From positions 13,578,001 to 13,642,000 of the forward strand of contig NC_048554.1 of assembly GCF_902806685.2 (NCBI RefSeq): DNA of 64,000 nt, given 5' to 3'. This document shows positions 20,549 to 29,965 of the stretch, in pieces. The DNA comes from Maniola hyperantus (Eukaryota > Arthropoda > Insecta > Lepidoptera > Nymphalidae). The translations under genes were made by a program, and so were the position numbers. The notes under the pieces were generated by a model. The model made no database searches. It was not told the origin of the DNA and saw nothing but the letters and a program-made list of their open reading frames with translations. The number at the start of each line of letters is the position of its first letter. Within the stretch, counting starts at the first letter, position 1.

Positions 20549-21751
20549 ATGGAATTAAAACAGTTAGACACGATATTAGTGGAATTAAATCAATTAAGGA
20601 CTTATTTAGTGAAAATCGGACCTAGTAAAAGAAAAGGGGACTTGTTAGTGAAAAAGTACAGTGAGGCAAATAAATGTTATAATAGTTATTTAGAAGTAAT
20701 AGGGATAGTACAAGAAAAATTCGATAAAAACGAGTATACACAGGACACTCAAAAATATGTATTAGGAATTAAATATAAGGTAGAGAGTTTATATAGGGAT
20801 ATTTTTAATTTGTGTAATTTACAGGAAACTTCCACAGACAAGATGGAGAGCAAGGTAAGTTTTGATTTGAAAACCGCGGTAAACTTGTTGCCTATTATGA
20901 CCGACGATGAAAGTGTTACGCAAAAATTAATAGATGCAATTGAACTTTATAATTCGATGCTAAATACCGAAACTAAATGCTTACTTGTGAATTTTATCTT
21001 GAAAACACGCCTTTCGCGTAATGCTAAGCTACGCCTTAATACAAAATACGACGATGTAGAATCTTTATTGCGGGACATGAAATTGCATCTGTTAACTAAA
21101 AAATCCGATGTAGCGTTACAAAGTAAACTACAATCGACCGTTCAGGCCAATAAGTCGATTGAAGAATTTGGACAGGAAATTGAAAAATTATTCGTAGAAT
21201 TAACGATTTCACAGGCTGACGGAGAGCCGTCAAAATACGAAATTTTGCGGCCATTAAATGAAAAAAATGCTATAAAACGGTTTGCAGATGGATTGCGGAG
21301 CCAAAAATTAAGCACGATCATAGCCGCACGCAACTATAGCACTCTGAAAGATGCAATAAGAGCAGCGGAGGACGAATCCTTAGTGAATCCTCCTCCTCCT
21401 TTCATGACATATCAAAGAGGTCAATTTCGTGGTAGACGTGGTTATAATAACTTTAATAGGGGAAGGCCACAATATTATCCAAGGTCATATTATAATAATT
21501 CGTATCATAACAACGATCACTTTCATAATAATTCCCAAAGATATTCCTATTATAATCGTGGTTTTTCATCTGCCAGAAATGCGTTCAGGGGTGCAAACCC
21601 AACTCGAGGTCATTGTGGTACATATCAGTGGCAAAATAACAATAGGAGTTCACGAGGAGCTTTTACAAATAGGAATCAGAGGAAAATAAATTATGCTGCT
21701 CCTTCGTCAACTGAAAACAACGAGAGTTCAGAAAAATTTTTTCGTCCCTAA
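20549..21751 (+). CDS. Retrotransposon Gag
   Basis: 400 residues. It would form the capsid-like particle that packages element RNA in the cytoplasm. The N-terminal ~90 residues are charged and probably coiled. Residues about 100-280 contain a Ty3/Gypsy capsid-like region with the pattern FADGLRSQ...AIRAAEDE near the end. From about residue 289 the protein turns into an Arg/Gly/Asn/Tyr-rich tail (RGQFRGRRGYNNFNRGR), which can bind RNA in place of the usual CCHC zinc knuckle. None is present; the tail has a single Cys. The first ATG in the open frame was chosen, and an internal ATG at 20842 lies after 97 codons. The 3' end overlaps pol by 62 nt, and pol is in the +1 frame, so a fusion needs a +1 shift. 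The frame is intact. Confidence 0.9.
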   Translation: MELKQLDTILVELNQLRTYLVKIGPSKRKGDLLVKKYSEANKCYNSYLEVIGIVQEKFDKNEYTQDTQKYVLGIKYKVESLYRDIFNLCNLQETSTDKMESKVSFDLKTAVNLLPIMTDDESVTQKLIDAIELYNSMLNTETKCLLVNFILKTRLSRNAKLRLNTKYDDVESLLRDMKLHLLTKKSDVALQSKLQSTVQANKSIEEFGQEIEKLFVELTISQADGEPSKYEILRPLNEKNAIKRFADGLRSQKLSTIIAARNYSTLKDAIRAAEDESLVNPPPPFMTYQRGQFRGRRGYNNFNRGRPQYYPRSYYNNSYHNNDHFHNNSQRYSYYNRGFSSARNAFRGANPTRGHCGTYQWQNNNRSSRGAFTNRNQRKINYAAPSSTENNESSEKFFRP

Positions 21752-24700
21752 ATTCATTTTATCAGGAAATAGCATAAATTGGGTGAATTTTAGGCGTTAC
21801 GGTCAGACAGTAGACTTATTAGTGGATACAGGAGCATCAATTTGCGCTATTAAGCGTAGTTCATTAAATAAACTTAGAAATCAACCACAATTTTATGTTG
21901 ATGAGTTTGAGATTCATGGAGTTGGTGGCGGTCTTATGTCAGAAGGTTATGTATTTTTAGATCTCTACAGCTATGGCAAAAAATTCATACAAAAATTTTA
22001 TGTGTTTCGTAATTTACCATGTAATTCATCTGGAATTTTAGGACAAGACTTTCTGTTAAAATACCGTGGGATGGTGAACTATAAAAATAAGTGTTTAATA
22101 TTAAGGAATAGATTTAGTACTGTAAGATTAGCGCTTAACTTTGATGACGTGTTAGAAATAGAACCTAGATGTGAAGTTATTAAGTATATTCCTACTAATC
22201 TTAATAAAGATTGCGTAATTGTAAGCGATGAAGTGGCTAATGGTGTATTCATAGCGAATTCAATTTGTTCGCCAAAAAATGGGTGTTTACCTGTTAAGAT
22301 ATTAAATACAACAGAAAATAAAGTAGTTTTAAGAAATATTAAGCCTATTGTGCATGATGCAGATGAGTATTATATAAGTAAGTTTAGTTCTAGTTTATTA
22401 AGCCCGTCACGCACGCGTGAATTATTTTCTTTATTAAAGTTGGAATCTTATTTGAATAAGGAAGAACAAAGTACAATTGAAAATATTTGTGCTAAGTATA
22501 GTGATATTTTTCACTTACCAAATGATAAATTGAGTGTAACGAATATTTACAAGCAAGACATTAAATTGAAAGACAATACTTCAGCGGTTTATAGTAAACC
22601 ATATAGGTTACCCTTTGCACAAAAACAAGAAATTAAAAAACAGGTTGAAGAGTTACTTAAAAATGATATTATAGAAGAGTCAGTTAGTGATTGGTCAAGT
22701 CCATTACTTATAGTTCCAAAAAAGGTAGATAAATCAGGTGAAAGAAAATGGAGAGTTGTTATAGATTATAGAAAGCTTAATGATAATATAAAAGATGACA
22801 AATTCCCACTACCCAATATCACAGATATTCTAGATTCATTATCAGGTTTCATATATTTTTCACATCTTGATTTATCGCAAGGGTATTATCAAATTGAATT
22901 AGATCCAGAAAGTAGAAAGTATACTGCTTTTTCGACTGATCAAGGTCAATATCAAATGAAAAGACTGCCTATGGGTCTGAAAATCAGCCCAAGTGCTTTT
23001 TCTAGAGCAATGACAGTAGCTATGGCAGGATTGAATTATGAAAAATGTCTGATATACCTAGACGATTTAATAGTTTTAGGTAGAAATTTGGAAGATCATA
23101 ATAAAAATTTAATTACAATTTTTGAAAGACTTCGAAAAGTTAATCTCAAGTTAAATCCTTCAAAATGTGAATTTTTGAAGAAGGAACTTTTATATTTAGG
23201 CCATGTTATTTCAAACAGTGGAATTTTACCAGATCCAGAAAAGGTGAAAGTGGTAAAGAATTATCCGGTTCCAAAATCAACTGATGATGTAAAACGTTTC
23301 GTAGCATTCGCTAACTACTATAGAAAATTCGTAAAAAACTTTGCAGATATTGTCTTACCTCTAAATAAACTCGCAAAAAAAGATGCAATTTTTAATTGGT
23401 CATCAGAATGTGAAGAAGCTTTTAACACATTAAAAAATATTCTAATTAATCCTCCAGTATTGAGTTATCCAGATTTTTCAGAAAATAATGAATTTGTTTT
23501 AGAAACAGACAGTTCAGGTTTTGCAATAGGTAGTGTATTATGCAATAAAAACGGTAAACCAATCGCTTATGCGAGCAGAAATCTAAATAAAGCAGAACTA
23601 AATTACCCGATTATAGAAAAAGAACTACTAGCTATAGTATGGTCAGTAAAATATTTTAGGCCTTATTTATATGCTCGTAAATTCAGGATAAAAACAGATC
23701 ATAAACCATTAATATATTTATTTGGAATGAGAAATCCTACCAGTCGTTTAACAAAATTTAGACTTTGTCTGGAAGAGTATGATTTTGTTGTTGAGTATGT
23801 AAAGGGAAAGAGTAATGGAGCTGCAGATGCATTATCTCGTATGATTGTGGAATCTAATGAGTTGAAGAGTATGAATGAGAAGTATGTAAGTGAGAAGAAT
23901 GTTAATGTGATGACACGTGCTCAGACTAAGAAAGCGAGAGAATGTGAGAATAATAATATTATTACAAACAAGGACGTACCGGCATTTAGACAACATGTAG
24001 ACAACGTAAGGACTGATCAACCTAACGTTGTTGAGATACTAAAAAAGACTACTAATGACACGGAACTGACATTAATCGATAAGAGAAAGTGGTTAGATAT
24101 TTTAAATAATAAAAGACTAAATAAACGCGTTTCAAGAAATAAAAACTACATGTACGTTAAGGAAAAGTTGACTATATATTCATGTTTGAACCCAAATTCT
24201 TTATCAATAAGGACGCGAGACGACTTGTTGAAAGAATTGGAAGATATGTGTGAAGAGATAAATATAAAAGAGCTCGTTATAATTAAAAATGAAGATAACT
24301 TGAAAATGATTAAAACAATGTTAAATAAAATAAAAGATGATAAAAGTAAAAATAAAGAAAATCTTAGGTTTTGTGTAATAAATAATGTGGAGAGAATAAG
24401 TGATAATGATAAAAAGAAACTTATATTAAATGATTTCCATTTGTTACCTACAAGTGGACATGCAGGAGTAAGGAGAACACTTAACAATATTAAAAAGTAT
24501 TATTATTGGCCAGGGATGGAAACAGATGTCATCGAGTTTATTAAAAAGTGTATTAAGTGTCAAAAGTGTAAGCATCATAGATATATTCGAGAACCTCTAA
24601 CTGTAACTACGACAGCATCTTCAGCTTTAGATAAAGTATTTTTAGATATTGTTGGTCCTATAGATAAAGATGATTTTGGATATAAATATATACTAACAAT

Positions 24701-25352
24701 TCAATGCGAATTAACAAAATATTTAGAAGCATACCCATTAGTTACAAAATCAGCTGAAGAGGTTGCTAAAATTTTTGTGGAAAAATTTATTTTATCTTAC
24801 GGCGTTCCAAGGATTATTGGCACGGATAGAGGATCTGAATTTATTAGTTCTATAATGAAAGAAACTTGTACAATTTTAGGTATTGAAAAAATGTTATCGA
24901 CTGCTTATCATCATGAATCTATTGGTGCGTTAGAGAATACACATAAAGGGTTAGGTAATTTTCTTAGAATACAAACTAACGGTTTTCCAAATTCATGGAG
25001 TTCTTGGATTCCCTTTTGGAAATTTTCGTACAACACAACAGTTCATAGTGAAACTAAATATACTCCTTATGAATTAGTATTTGGCCATGCATGTGTATTG
25101 CCTAACAATCTGACATCAAAAGTTGAACCTTTATATAACTTTGAAAATTATCCTCTTGAACTTAAATATAGATTACAAAAAGCTCAAAGTGATGCGAGAA
25201 ATAATTTAATTAAAAGCAAGGAAGCAAGAAAATTTAAATATGATATAAAAATAAATCCAATCCATTACGAAAAGGATGATTTGGTTTTGGTTAAGCAAGA
25301 GAATACTAAAAAGCTAGAAAATTTATATAAAGGTCCATGTACCCAGTGGTAG
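21690..25352 (+). CDS. Retrotransposon Pol (protease, reverse transcriptase, RNase H, integrase)
   Basis: The frame opens at 21690 after a stop. The first ATG at 21693 gives 1219 residues, but translation probably enters by frameshift from gag. Domains in order (residues from that ATG): aspartic protease with DTGA at 45-48 and ILGQDF further on; reverse transcriptase with the YLDD catalytic box at 455-458; RNase H starting around ETDSSGF at 604 with Asp669 in DHKPL; integrase zinc finger H916, H923, C953, C956; integrase core D985, D1045, E1081 (35 residues between the last two); then a C-terminal region reaching LYKGP. All catalytic residues are present. The stop at 25350-25352 is premature: the typical end of the GPY-type domain continues in another frame downstream to 25438. 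A single-base indel near 25337-25340 explains this and may impair integrase targeting rather than catalysis. Confidence 0.95.
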   Translation: MMLLLRQLKTTRVQKNFFVPKFILSGNSINWVNFRRYGQTVDLLVDTGASICAIKRSSLNKLRNQPQFYVDEFEIHGVGGGLMSEGYVFLDLYSYGKKFIQKFYVFRNLPCNSSGILGQDFLLKYRGMVNYKNKCLILRNRFSTVRLALNFDDVLEIEPRCEVIKYIPTNLNKDCVIVSDEVANGVFIANSICSPKNGCLPVKILNTTENKVVLRNIKPIVHDADEYYISKFSSSLLSPSRTRELFSLLKLESYLNKEEQSTIENICAKYSDIFHLPNDKLSVTNIYKQDIKLKDNTSAVYSKPYRLPFAQKQEIKKQVEELLKNDIIEESVSDWSSPLLIVPKKVDKSGERKWRVVIDYRKLNDNIKDDKFPLPNITDILDSLSGFIYFSHLDLSQGYYQIELDPESRKYTAFSTDQGQYQMKRLPMGLKISPSAFSRAMTVAMAGLNYEKCLIYLDDLIVLGRNLEDHNKNLITIFERLRKVNLKLNPSKCEFLKKELLYLGHVISNSGILPDPEKVKVVKNYPVPKSTDDVKRFVAFANYYRKFVKNFADIVLPLNKLAKKDAIFNWSSECEEAFNTLKNILINPPVLSYPDFSENNEFVLETDSSGFAIGSVLCNKNGKPIAYASRNLNKAELNYPIIEKELLAIVWSVKYFRPYLYARKFRIKTDHKPLIYLFGMRNPTSRLTKFRLCLEEYDFVVEYVKGKSNGAADALSRMIVESNELKSMNEKYVSEKNVNVMTRAQTKKARECENNNIITNKDVPAFRQHVDNVRTDQPNVVEILKKTTNDTELTLIDKRKWLDILNNKRLNKRVSRNKNYMYVKEKLTIYSCLNPNSLSIRTRDDLLKELEDMCEEINIKELVIIKNEDNLKMIKTMLNKIKDDKSKNKENLRFCVINNVERISDNDKKKLILNDFHLLPTSGHAGVRRTLNNIKKYYYWPGMETDVIEFIKKCIKCQKCKHHRYIREPLTVTTTASSALDKVFLDIVGPIDKDDFGYKYILTIQCELTKYLEAYPLVTKSAEEVAKIFVEKFILSYGVPRIIGTDRGSEFISSIMKETCTILGIEKMLSTAYHHESIGALENTHKGLGNFLRIQTNGFPNSWSSWIPFWKFSYNTTVHSETKYTPYELVFGHACVLPNNLTSKVEPLYNFENYPLELKYRLQKAQSDARNNLIKSKEARKFKYDIKINPIHYEKDDLVLVKQENTKKLENLYKGPCTQW

Positions 25353-25438
25353 AAGATGTATCTCCAAATGTTAAGATAATTATAGATAATAAAATTAGAT
25401 TAGTGCATAAGAATAGAACTATTCCTTTTTATGATTAA
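25340..25438 (+). pseudogene. Out-of-frame remainder of the Pol C terminus
   Basis: An open stretch of 32 codons in the gag frame continues the expected integrase C-terminal fold, with a basic HKNR-type motif near the end, up to the stop at 25436-25438. It is displaced from the pol frame by one base. It could be a lesion in this copy or a sequencing error; comparison with other copies would tell. Confidence 0.75.
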
Positions 25439-25480
25439 GTTCTTTATGTGTAAGATTTCTTTATTTGTTTTTTTTCTTTC

Positions 25481-25509
25481 AAAAAAAAAAAAAAAAAAAA
25501 CGGTAGAGG
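25481..25509 (+). promoter_or_regulatory. Poly(A) run and polypurine tract
   Basis: Twenty A bases and then 'cggtagagg' abut the 3' LTR. The purine run (broken by one T) is positioned as the primer site for plus-strand DNA synthesis. Confidence 0.55.
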
Positions 25510-25684
25510 TGTAGTGTAGGCTTGGTGTGTCTCCAACCGTAAGCCCGGTGTAACACCAGCTTGCGCCAAAACTGCTAACGTTGCACGTTACATTGTATTA
25601 ATGCATTCTCGATTATTACACGCTTTACGCTCAACATGATCAGACGTTTTATTTCTATCATCATCACCAACACCAATCCCCACA
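25510..25684 (+). repeat. 3' LTR
   Basis: 175 bp with the same ends as the 5' LTR. The one difference is C at 25679. It is followed directly by the gcac duplication and satellite DNA. Confidence 0.95.
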
Positions 25685-26410
25685 GCACCGCCGCCCGCGC
25701 CTCGTACGTGGCACCGCCGCGCGCGCCTCGTACGTGGCACCGCCGCGCGCGCCTCGTACGTGGCACCGCCGCCCGCGCCTCGTACGTGGCACCGCCGCGC
25801 GCGCCTCGTACGTGGCACCGCCGCGCGCGCCTCGTACGTGGCACCGCCGCGCGCGCCTCGTACGTGGCACCGCCGCCCGCGCCTCGTACGTGGCACCGCC
25901 GCCCGCGCCTCGTACGTGGCACCGCCGCGCGCGCCTCGTACGTGGCACCGCCGCGCGCGCCTCGTACGTGGCACCGCCGCCCGCGCCTCGTACGTGGCAC
26001 CGCCGCCCGCGCCTCGTACGTGGCACCGCCGCCCGCGCCTCGTACGTGGCACCGCCGCCCGCGCCTCGTACGTGGCACCGCCGCCCGCGCCTCGTACGTG
26101 GCACCGCCGCCCGCGCCTCGTACGTGGCACCGCCGCCCGCGCCTCGTACGTGGCACCGCCGCCCGCGCCTCGTACGTGGCACCGCCGCGCCGCGCCTCGT
26201 ACGTGGCACCGCCGCCCGCGCCTCGTACGTGGCACCGCCGCCCGCGCCTCGTACGTGGCACCGCCGCCCGCGCCTCGTACGTGGCACCGCCGCCCGCGCC
26301 TCGTACGTGGCACCGCCGCCCGCGCCTCGTACGTGGCACCGCCGCCCGCGCCTCGTACGTGGCACCGCCGCCCGCGCCTCGTACGTGGCACCGCCGCGCC
26401 GCGCCCGCGC
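25685..26410 (+). repeat. 26-bp CpG-rich satellite, right segment
   Basis: About 27 units. Two main variants differ in the spacer after 'caccgcc' (gcccgcg versus gcgcgcg). The gcgcgcg type clusters in the first eleven units, while the later half is almost purely gcccgcg. One unit near 26187 is shortened. The unit lacks stop codons on both strands, so long Arg/Ala-rich open frames appear in every direction; none is a gene. Confidence 0.95.
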
Positions 26411-27824
26411 CAGCCACGTGTTACCATAAATCATCCATTGAGCGTTTGAAGCAGGCAAAGGTGCTCGATAATGTACAGATCTGTGCAGATCACTGGTCCT
26501 AAGACTGAAAAAGTCATACTATCCTTAAAAAAATCTACTTATAGTCTGTCGACTGATCGCAGATCACACACGAGAAAATAAGATATTTCATTCAATTTAC
26601 TCTTCGACAAAACAAATCCTTAACAAAGTGAACTCAAAGCATCTTAAAAACGTATAAATAATCAGCTTACGATTCCTTATAAAGGAAAAGACAGGCTCCT
26701 AACAATGGGCGGGCAGTTCCCGACGCTAACAACCCGAAGGAGCGACAAAGAGTGTCAAAGAATCCGGCGCAGTGTAGTTGTGACAGCAATTAGAGCGGAG
26801 ACGCGGATCAAACGCTCTCGAACACGCTCTCAGCTACTAACGAGCGGACTTGCTCCACATGTCACTTGCATTGAGACGCTGAGGAAGCTATTAGCGACTA
26901 TTGTTTTTGTGTCGATGTAGAACCCCTAAATCTTTTCTTATTGTTGTCTAGAACAGAGGGTTGTGATTAGGTAGGTCCATACTTGAAACTGATCGAATCA
27001 GTATTCTTGTAAAAAAATAGTGTTTATATTTTACGCTTAGGTATATGTATGACTATAATAATTATTATGACCCACAACAGGCGCAACGGTAACGCAATGT
27101 TACCTATCAGTTGAATTCCGCCTATACCTAGTGGTCGAATACAGAACTTTTAAAATTTATTAAAACTGTGTTTGACCCGTATTTAGCTTATAGCTGTGTT
27201 ATAGAAAACTGTTTTACTTAAGTTATTTCCGCGACTGTTCTGTCCAAGTACACTAAATAACGAGTCTCCGCACGAGGCGAGCCGGCGCGGCGGCGCGGCG
27301 ACGCATAAATACCGGGCTCACAGCGTGCGACGTGCGACGGCGACGTCCGCTGGCCGAGGCCTTTCAGCAACATATACTTTAACATATAACATACATTATA
27401 ATATGTTACGCTGACCGGAAGCGGACGCGGACAAATCTGCATTTACTTAGTTAGCTTTATTCGCAATACAATAAACAATGTTTATTCGCCAAATGTCTTA
27501 TGAAACTAGGTTTCATTTGCTATTGCGCAAAATCAAAATGCTGCCTCCCTTTTGCTAAAAAACGGCTAACTCCAAAAAGTACAGGAATTTGTGAGTTATC
27601 GCTAAAACATGGGAATTTATAGAAACCTGTTTTTAAATAAAATTTGCTACGTAGCGAAGGACAAACTTAATACGTTAGTCTTACATTGCATTATTTTTAA
27701 GATATATACCAGTATTTCAAAATTCATATATTTTCTGTCGGTAACCCAAAACCACTTTAAAGGACGACAAAATGATCAACTGTACTCAAATAGGGGTAAA
27801 ATAAAATGATAAAATAGGGGTTTG
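26411..27824. other. Unannotated sequence with one CpG-rich patch
   Basis: 27260-27360 is CpG-dense ('ggcgcggcggcgcggcgac'). Open frames are under 75 codons and featureless. Confidence 0.4.
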
Positions 27825-27860
27825 AAAGTTACGTAGTCCACGCGAGTATAAGCTAGTTAA
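27825..27860 (-). mobile_element. Dispersed repeat A, terminal fragment
   Basis: 'gtagtccacgcgagtataag' followed by ctagtt is the inverted start of repeat A. Confidence 0.5.
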
Positions 27861-28129
27861 AAATATATATGTAATAGGTGCCTACGTAATAATAAAGCCC
27901 TTAAATATTATAAAGTTTGAAGTGCTCGAGCTAGTGAAGTAAGTTTTTGAAGTCTACAAGTTATAACGAGCACCCACGTCGGGAACATTACTGCTGGATT
28001 CGTGGATTTTACTTCAATTGTTATTTTCGTTTGAAACTTGTGTAGTAAAATAAACAAAACAAAATATTACTTTGAGTCTTAGCTCAATGTACGTGAAATA
28101 ATTGTTCATTTGTAAATTATTAAAAAGTA
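27861..28129. other. Unannotated sequence
   Basis: Nothing recognised. Confidence 0.4.
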
Positions 28130-28445
28130 GTGGAGCTGTGATGGGGTAGTGGTTAAGACGTTCTTCTCCGATTCGAGAGGTCGGGGGTTCGATCCTGGGC
28201 ACACATTTCTAACTTTCGGAGCTACGTGTGTTTTAAACAATGAAAAATGTCACATGCTTTAATGGTGAAGGAAAACATCGTGAGGAAACCTTCATGCCTG
28301 AGAGTTCGTTATGTTGTTCTCAAAGGTTTGCAAAGTCTGCCAATCTGCATTTAATTTTGTCCAGCGCGGTAGACTCTGGTCAAACCCTTCTCATTCTAAG
28401 AGCAAGCTCAGTAGTGAACCGACGATGAGTTAATGATAATGATGT
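28130..28445 (+). mobile_element. Metulj-like SINE, full length
   Basis: Head 'gtagtggttaagacgttctt', B-box 'gggggttcgatcctggg', body 'aatggtgaaggaaaacatcg', 'gttgttctcaaagg', 'ttctcattctaagagcaagc', ending in a short GATGAT-type tail at 28420-28450. It is one of the most complete copies. Confidence 0.85.
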
Positions 28446-28464
28446 TGATGGATTTTAAAAGCAA

Positions 28465-29203
28465 TTGCAGTCTAGTGGTTAAAGACATCGGTCTTCTAGG
28501 TGTACGGGGTTCGGTCTTCTAGGTGTACGGGGTTCGGTCTTCTAGGTGTACGGGGTTCGGTCTTCTAGGAGTACGGGGGTCGGTCTTCTAGGTGTACGGG
28601 GTTCGGTCTTCTAGGTGTACGGGGGTCGGTCTTCTAGGTGTACGGGGGTCGGTCTTCTAGGTGTACGGGGTTCGGTCTTCTAGGTGTACGGGGTTCGGTC
28701 TTCTAGGTGTACGGGGTTCGGTCTTCTAGGTGTACGGGGTTCGGTCTTCTAGGTGTACGGGGTTCGGTCTTCTAGGTGTACGGGGTTCGGTCTTCTAGGT
28801 GTACGGGGTTCGGTCTTCTAGGTGTACGGGGTTTGGTCTTCTAGGTGTACGGGGTTCGGTCTTCTAGGTGTACGGGGTTCGGTCTTCTAGGTGTACGGGG
28901 TTCGGTCTTCTAGGTGTACGGGGTTCGGTCTTCTAGGTGTACGGGGTTCGGTCTTCTAGGTGTACGGGGTTCGGTCTTCTAGGTGTACGGGGTTCGGTCT
29001 TCTAGGTGTACGGGGTTTGGTCTTCTAGGTGTACGGGGTTCGGTCTTCTAGGTGTACGGGGTTCGGTCTTCTAGGTGTACGGGGTTCGGTCTTCTAGGTG
29101 TACGGGGTTCGGTCTTCTAGGTGTACGGGGTTCGGTCTTCTAGGTGTACGGGGTTCGGTCTTCTAGGTGTACGGGGTTCGGTCTTCTAGGTGTACGGGGT
29201 TCG
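28465..29203 (+). repeat. SINE head expanded into a 31 x 23-bp array
   Basis: The left edge is a SINE tRNA-like head ('gcagtctagtggttaaagac'). From 28489 the segment 'cggtcttctaggtgtacggg' plus gtt, which in an intact SINE spans the anticodon arm to the start of the B box, is repeated 31 times to 29201. After the last unit the sequence continues 'cgataataaat', not the normal SINE body. A few units carry single substitutions (gggggtc, ggagtac, gtttgg). Confidence 0.9.
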
Positions 29204-29869
29204 ATAATAAATAATCGATATTTATAATAAAGTTTTTTTGACGACTCGAATAATATTTCGGCAACAAAGTTCAACCCAGCGTTCAGAGCAATACGGAATT
29301 TCGGTAGAGTGTTCTAGAGCAAGGGAACTCGTGGTGTGATCCTGAATCGACGATATACCAAATATTATCTACGCTCTGGTGATATGAAATCAAAGAAAAA
29401 TAGGGCTAACAATTAGGGCTACTTAGCGTCAAATGTAAATACTAACATTTGACGCCTGCCTGCAGATGTCGAAGCCTCGACGTTTTGTGAAGTTCCATAG
29501 CTGTCGTGAACTGTGGTTAGGGCACTTGCAAGCAGTTACTGAGGCCCACTTTGGTCGGATCGGAACAAATCGGCTTACGGCAAGTAATTGTCACATTGCC
29601 GGAGCGCCGCTATTAGCTAACGGCTTGTGGTGACGATAAATTAGCATGCGGCTCGGCTCGCACTGATCCCGCAGCATCCAACGCGCACGCACCTGAGTAA
29701 TCCGATCTGTTCACTAATATCAACGAAAATCCGAAAACTGTAAAAAATATTTATATTAAAATGTGTTCATGAACAAATAATTAGTATCTTCAATTTTCAA
29801 AGTATGATAACTGTACCGAGTGGAGTATCATATGATTTATGAAAGGGCTAAAACAGGTTTTATTTATTT
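29204..29869. other. Unique sequence with an 11-bp hairpin
   Basis: 'gcgtcaaatgt' (29426-29436) and 'acatttgacgc' (29445-29455) are perfect inverse complements around an 8-nt loop. No gene is seen. Confidence 0.55.
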
Positions 29870-29965
29870 TTATGCATAATTTCAAAATGTCGAAAAAATA
29901 CCGAATACGGAACCCTCGGTGCGCGAGTCTGACTTGCACTTGGCCGATTTTTTCTGTAAATTCAG
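29870..29965 (-). mobile_element. Dispersed repeat D, inverted
   Basis: 'acggaaccctcggtgcgcga' and 'gacttgcacttggccgattt' are the reverse complement of the family hallmark. Confidence 0.6.

Larger units (their letters stand above)
19889..25684 (+). mobile_element. Ty3/Gypsy LTR retrotransposon, nearly intact, 5.8 kb
   Basis: Bounded by two 175-bp LTRs that differ at one base (20058 A, 25679 C). It is flanked by a 4-bp target duplication gcac (19885-19888 and 25685-25688). Internal order is primer-binding site, short membrane ORF, gag, pol (PR-RT-RNase H-IN), polypurine tract. There is no env-like ORF. The PR-RT-RH-IN order and 4-bp duplication place it in Ty3/Gypsy. The arginine-glycine-rich Gag tail without a zinc knuckle and a tRNA-Arg-like primer site hint at the mdg1/412 side of the insect Gypsy elements, which is inference. 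Near-identical LTRs mean a recent insertion. One reading-frame break near the pol end is the only lesion I see. Confidence 0.95.

Noticed and set aside
25353..25509. Env-like ORF after pol
   Set aside because: Only the displaced pol tail and an A-run fit between pol and the 3' LTR; no room for env.
25575..26502. Arg/Ala-rich open frames of 230-290 codons on both strands
   Set aside because: They arise from a stop-free 26-bp satellite unit read in several frames, with no codon bias, start context or domain.
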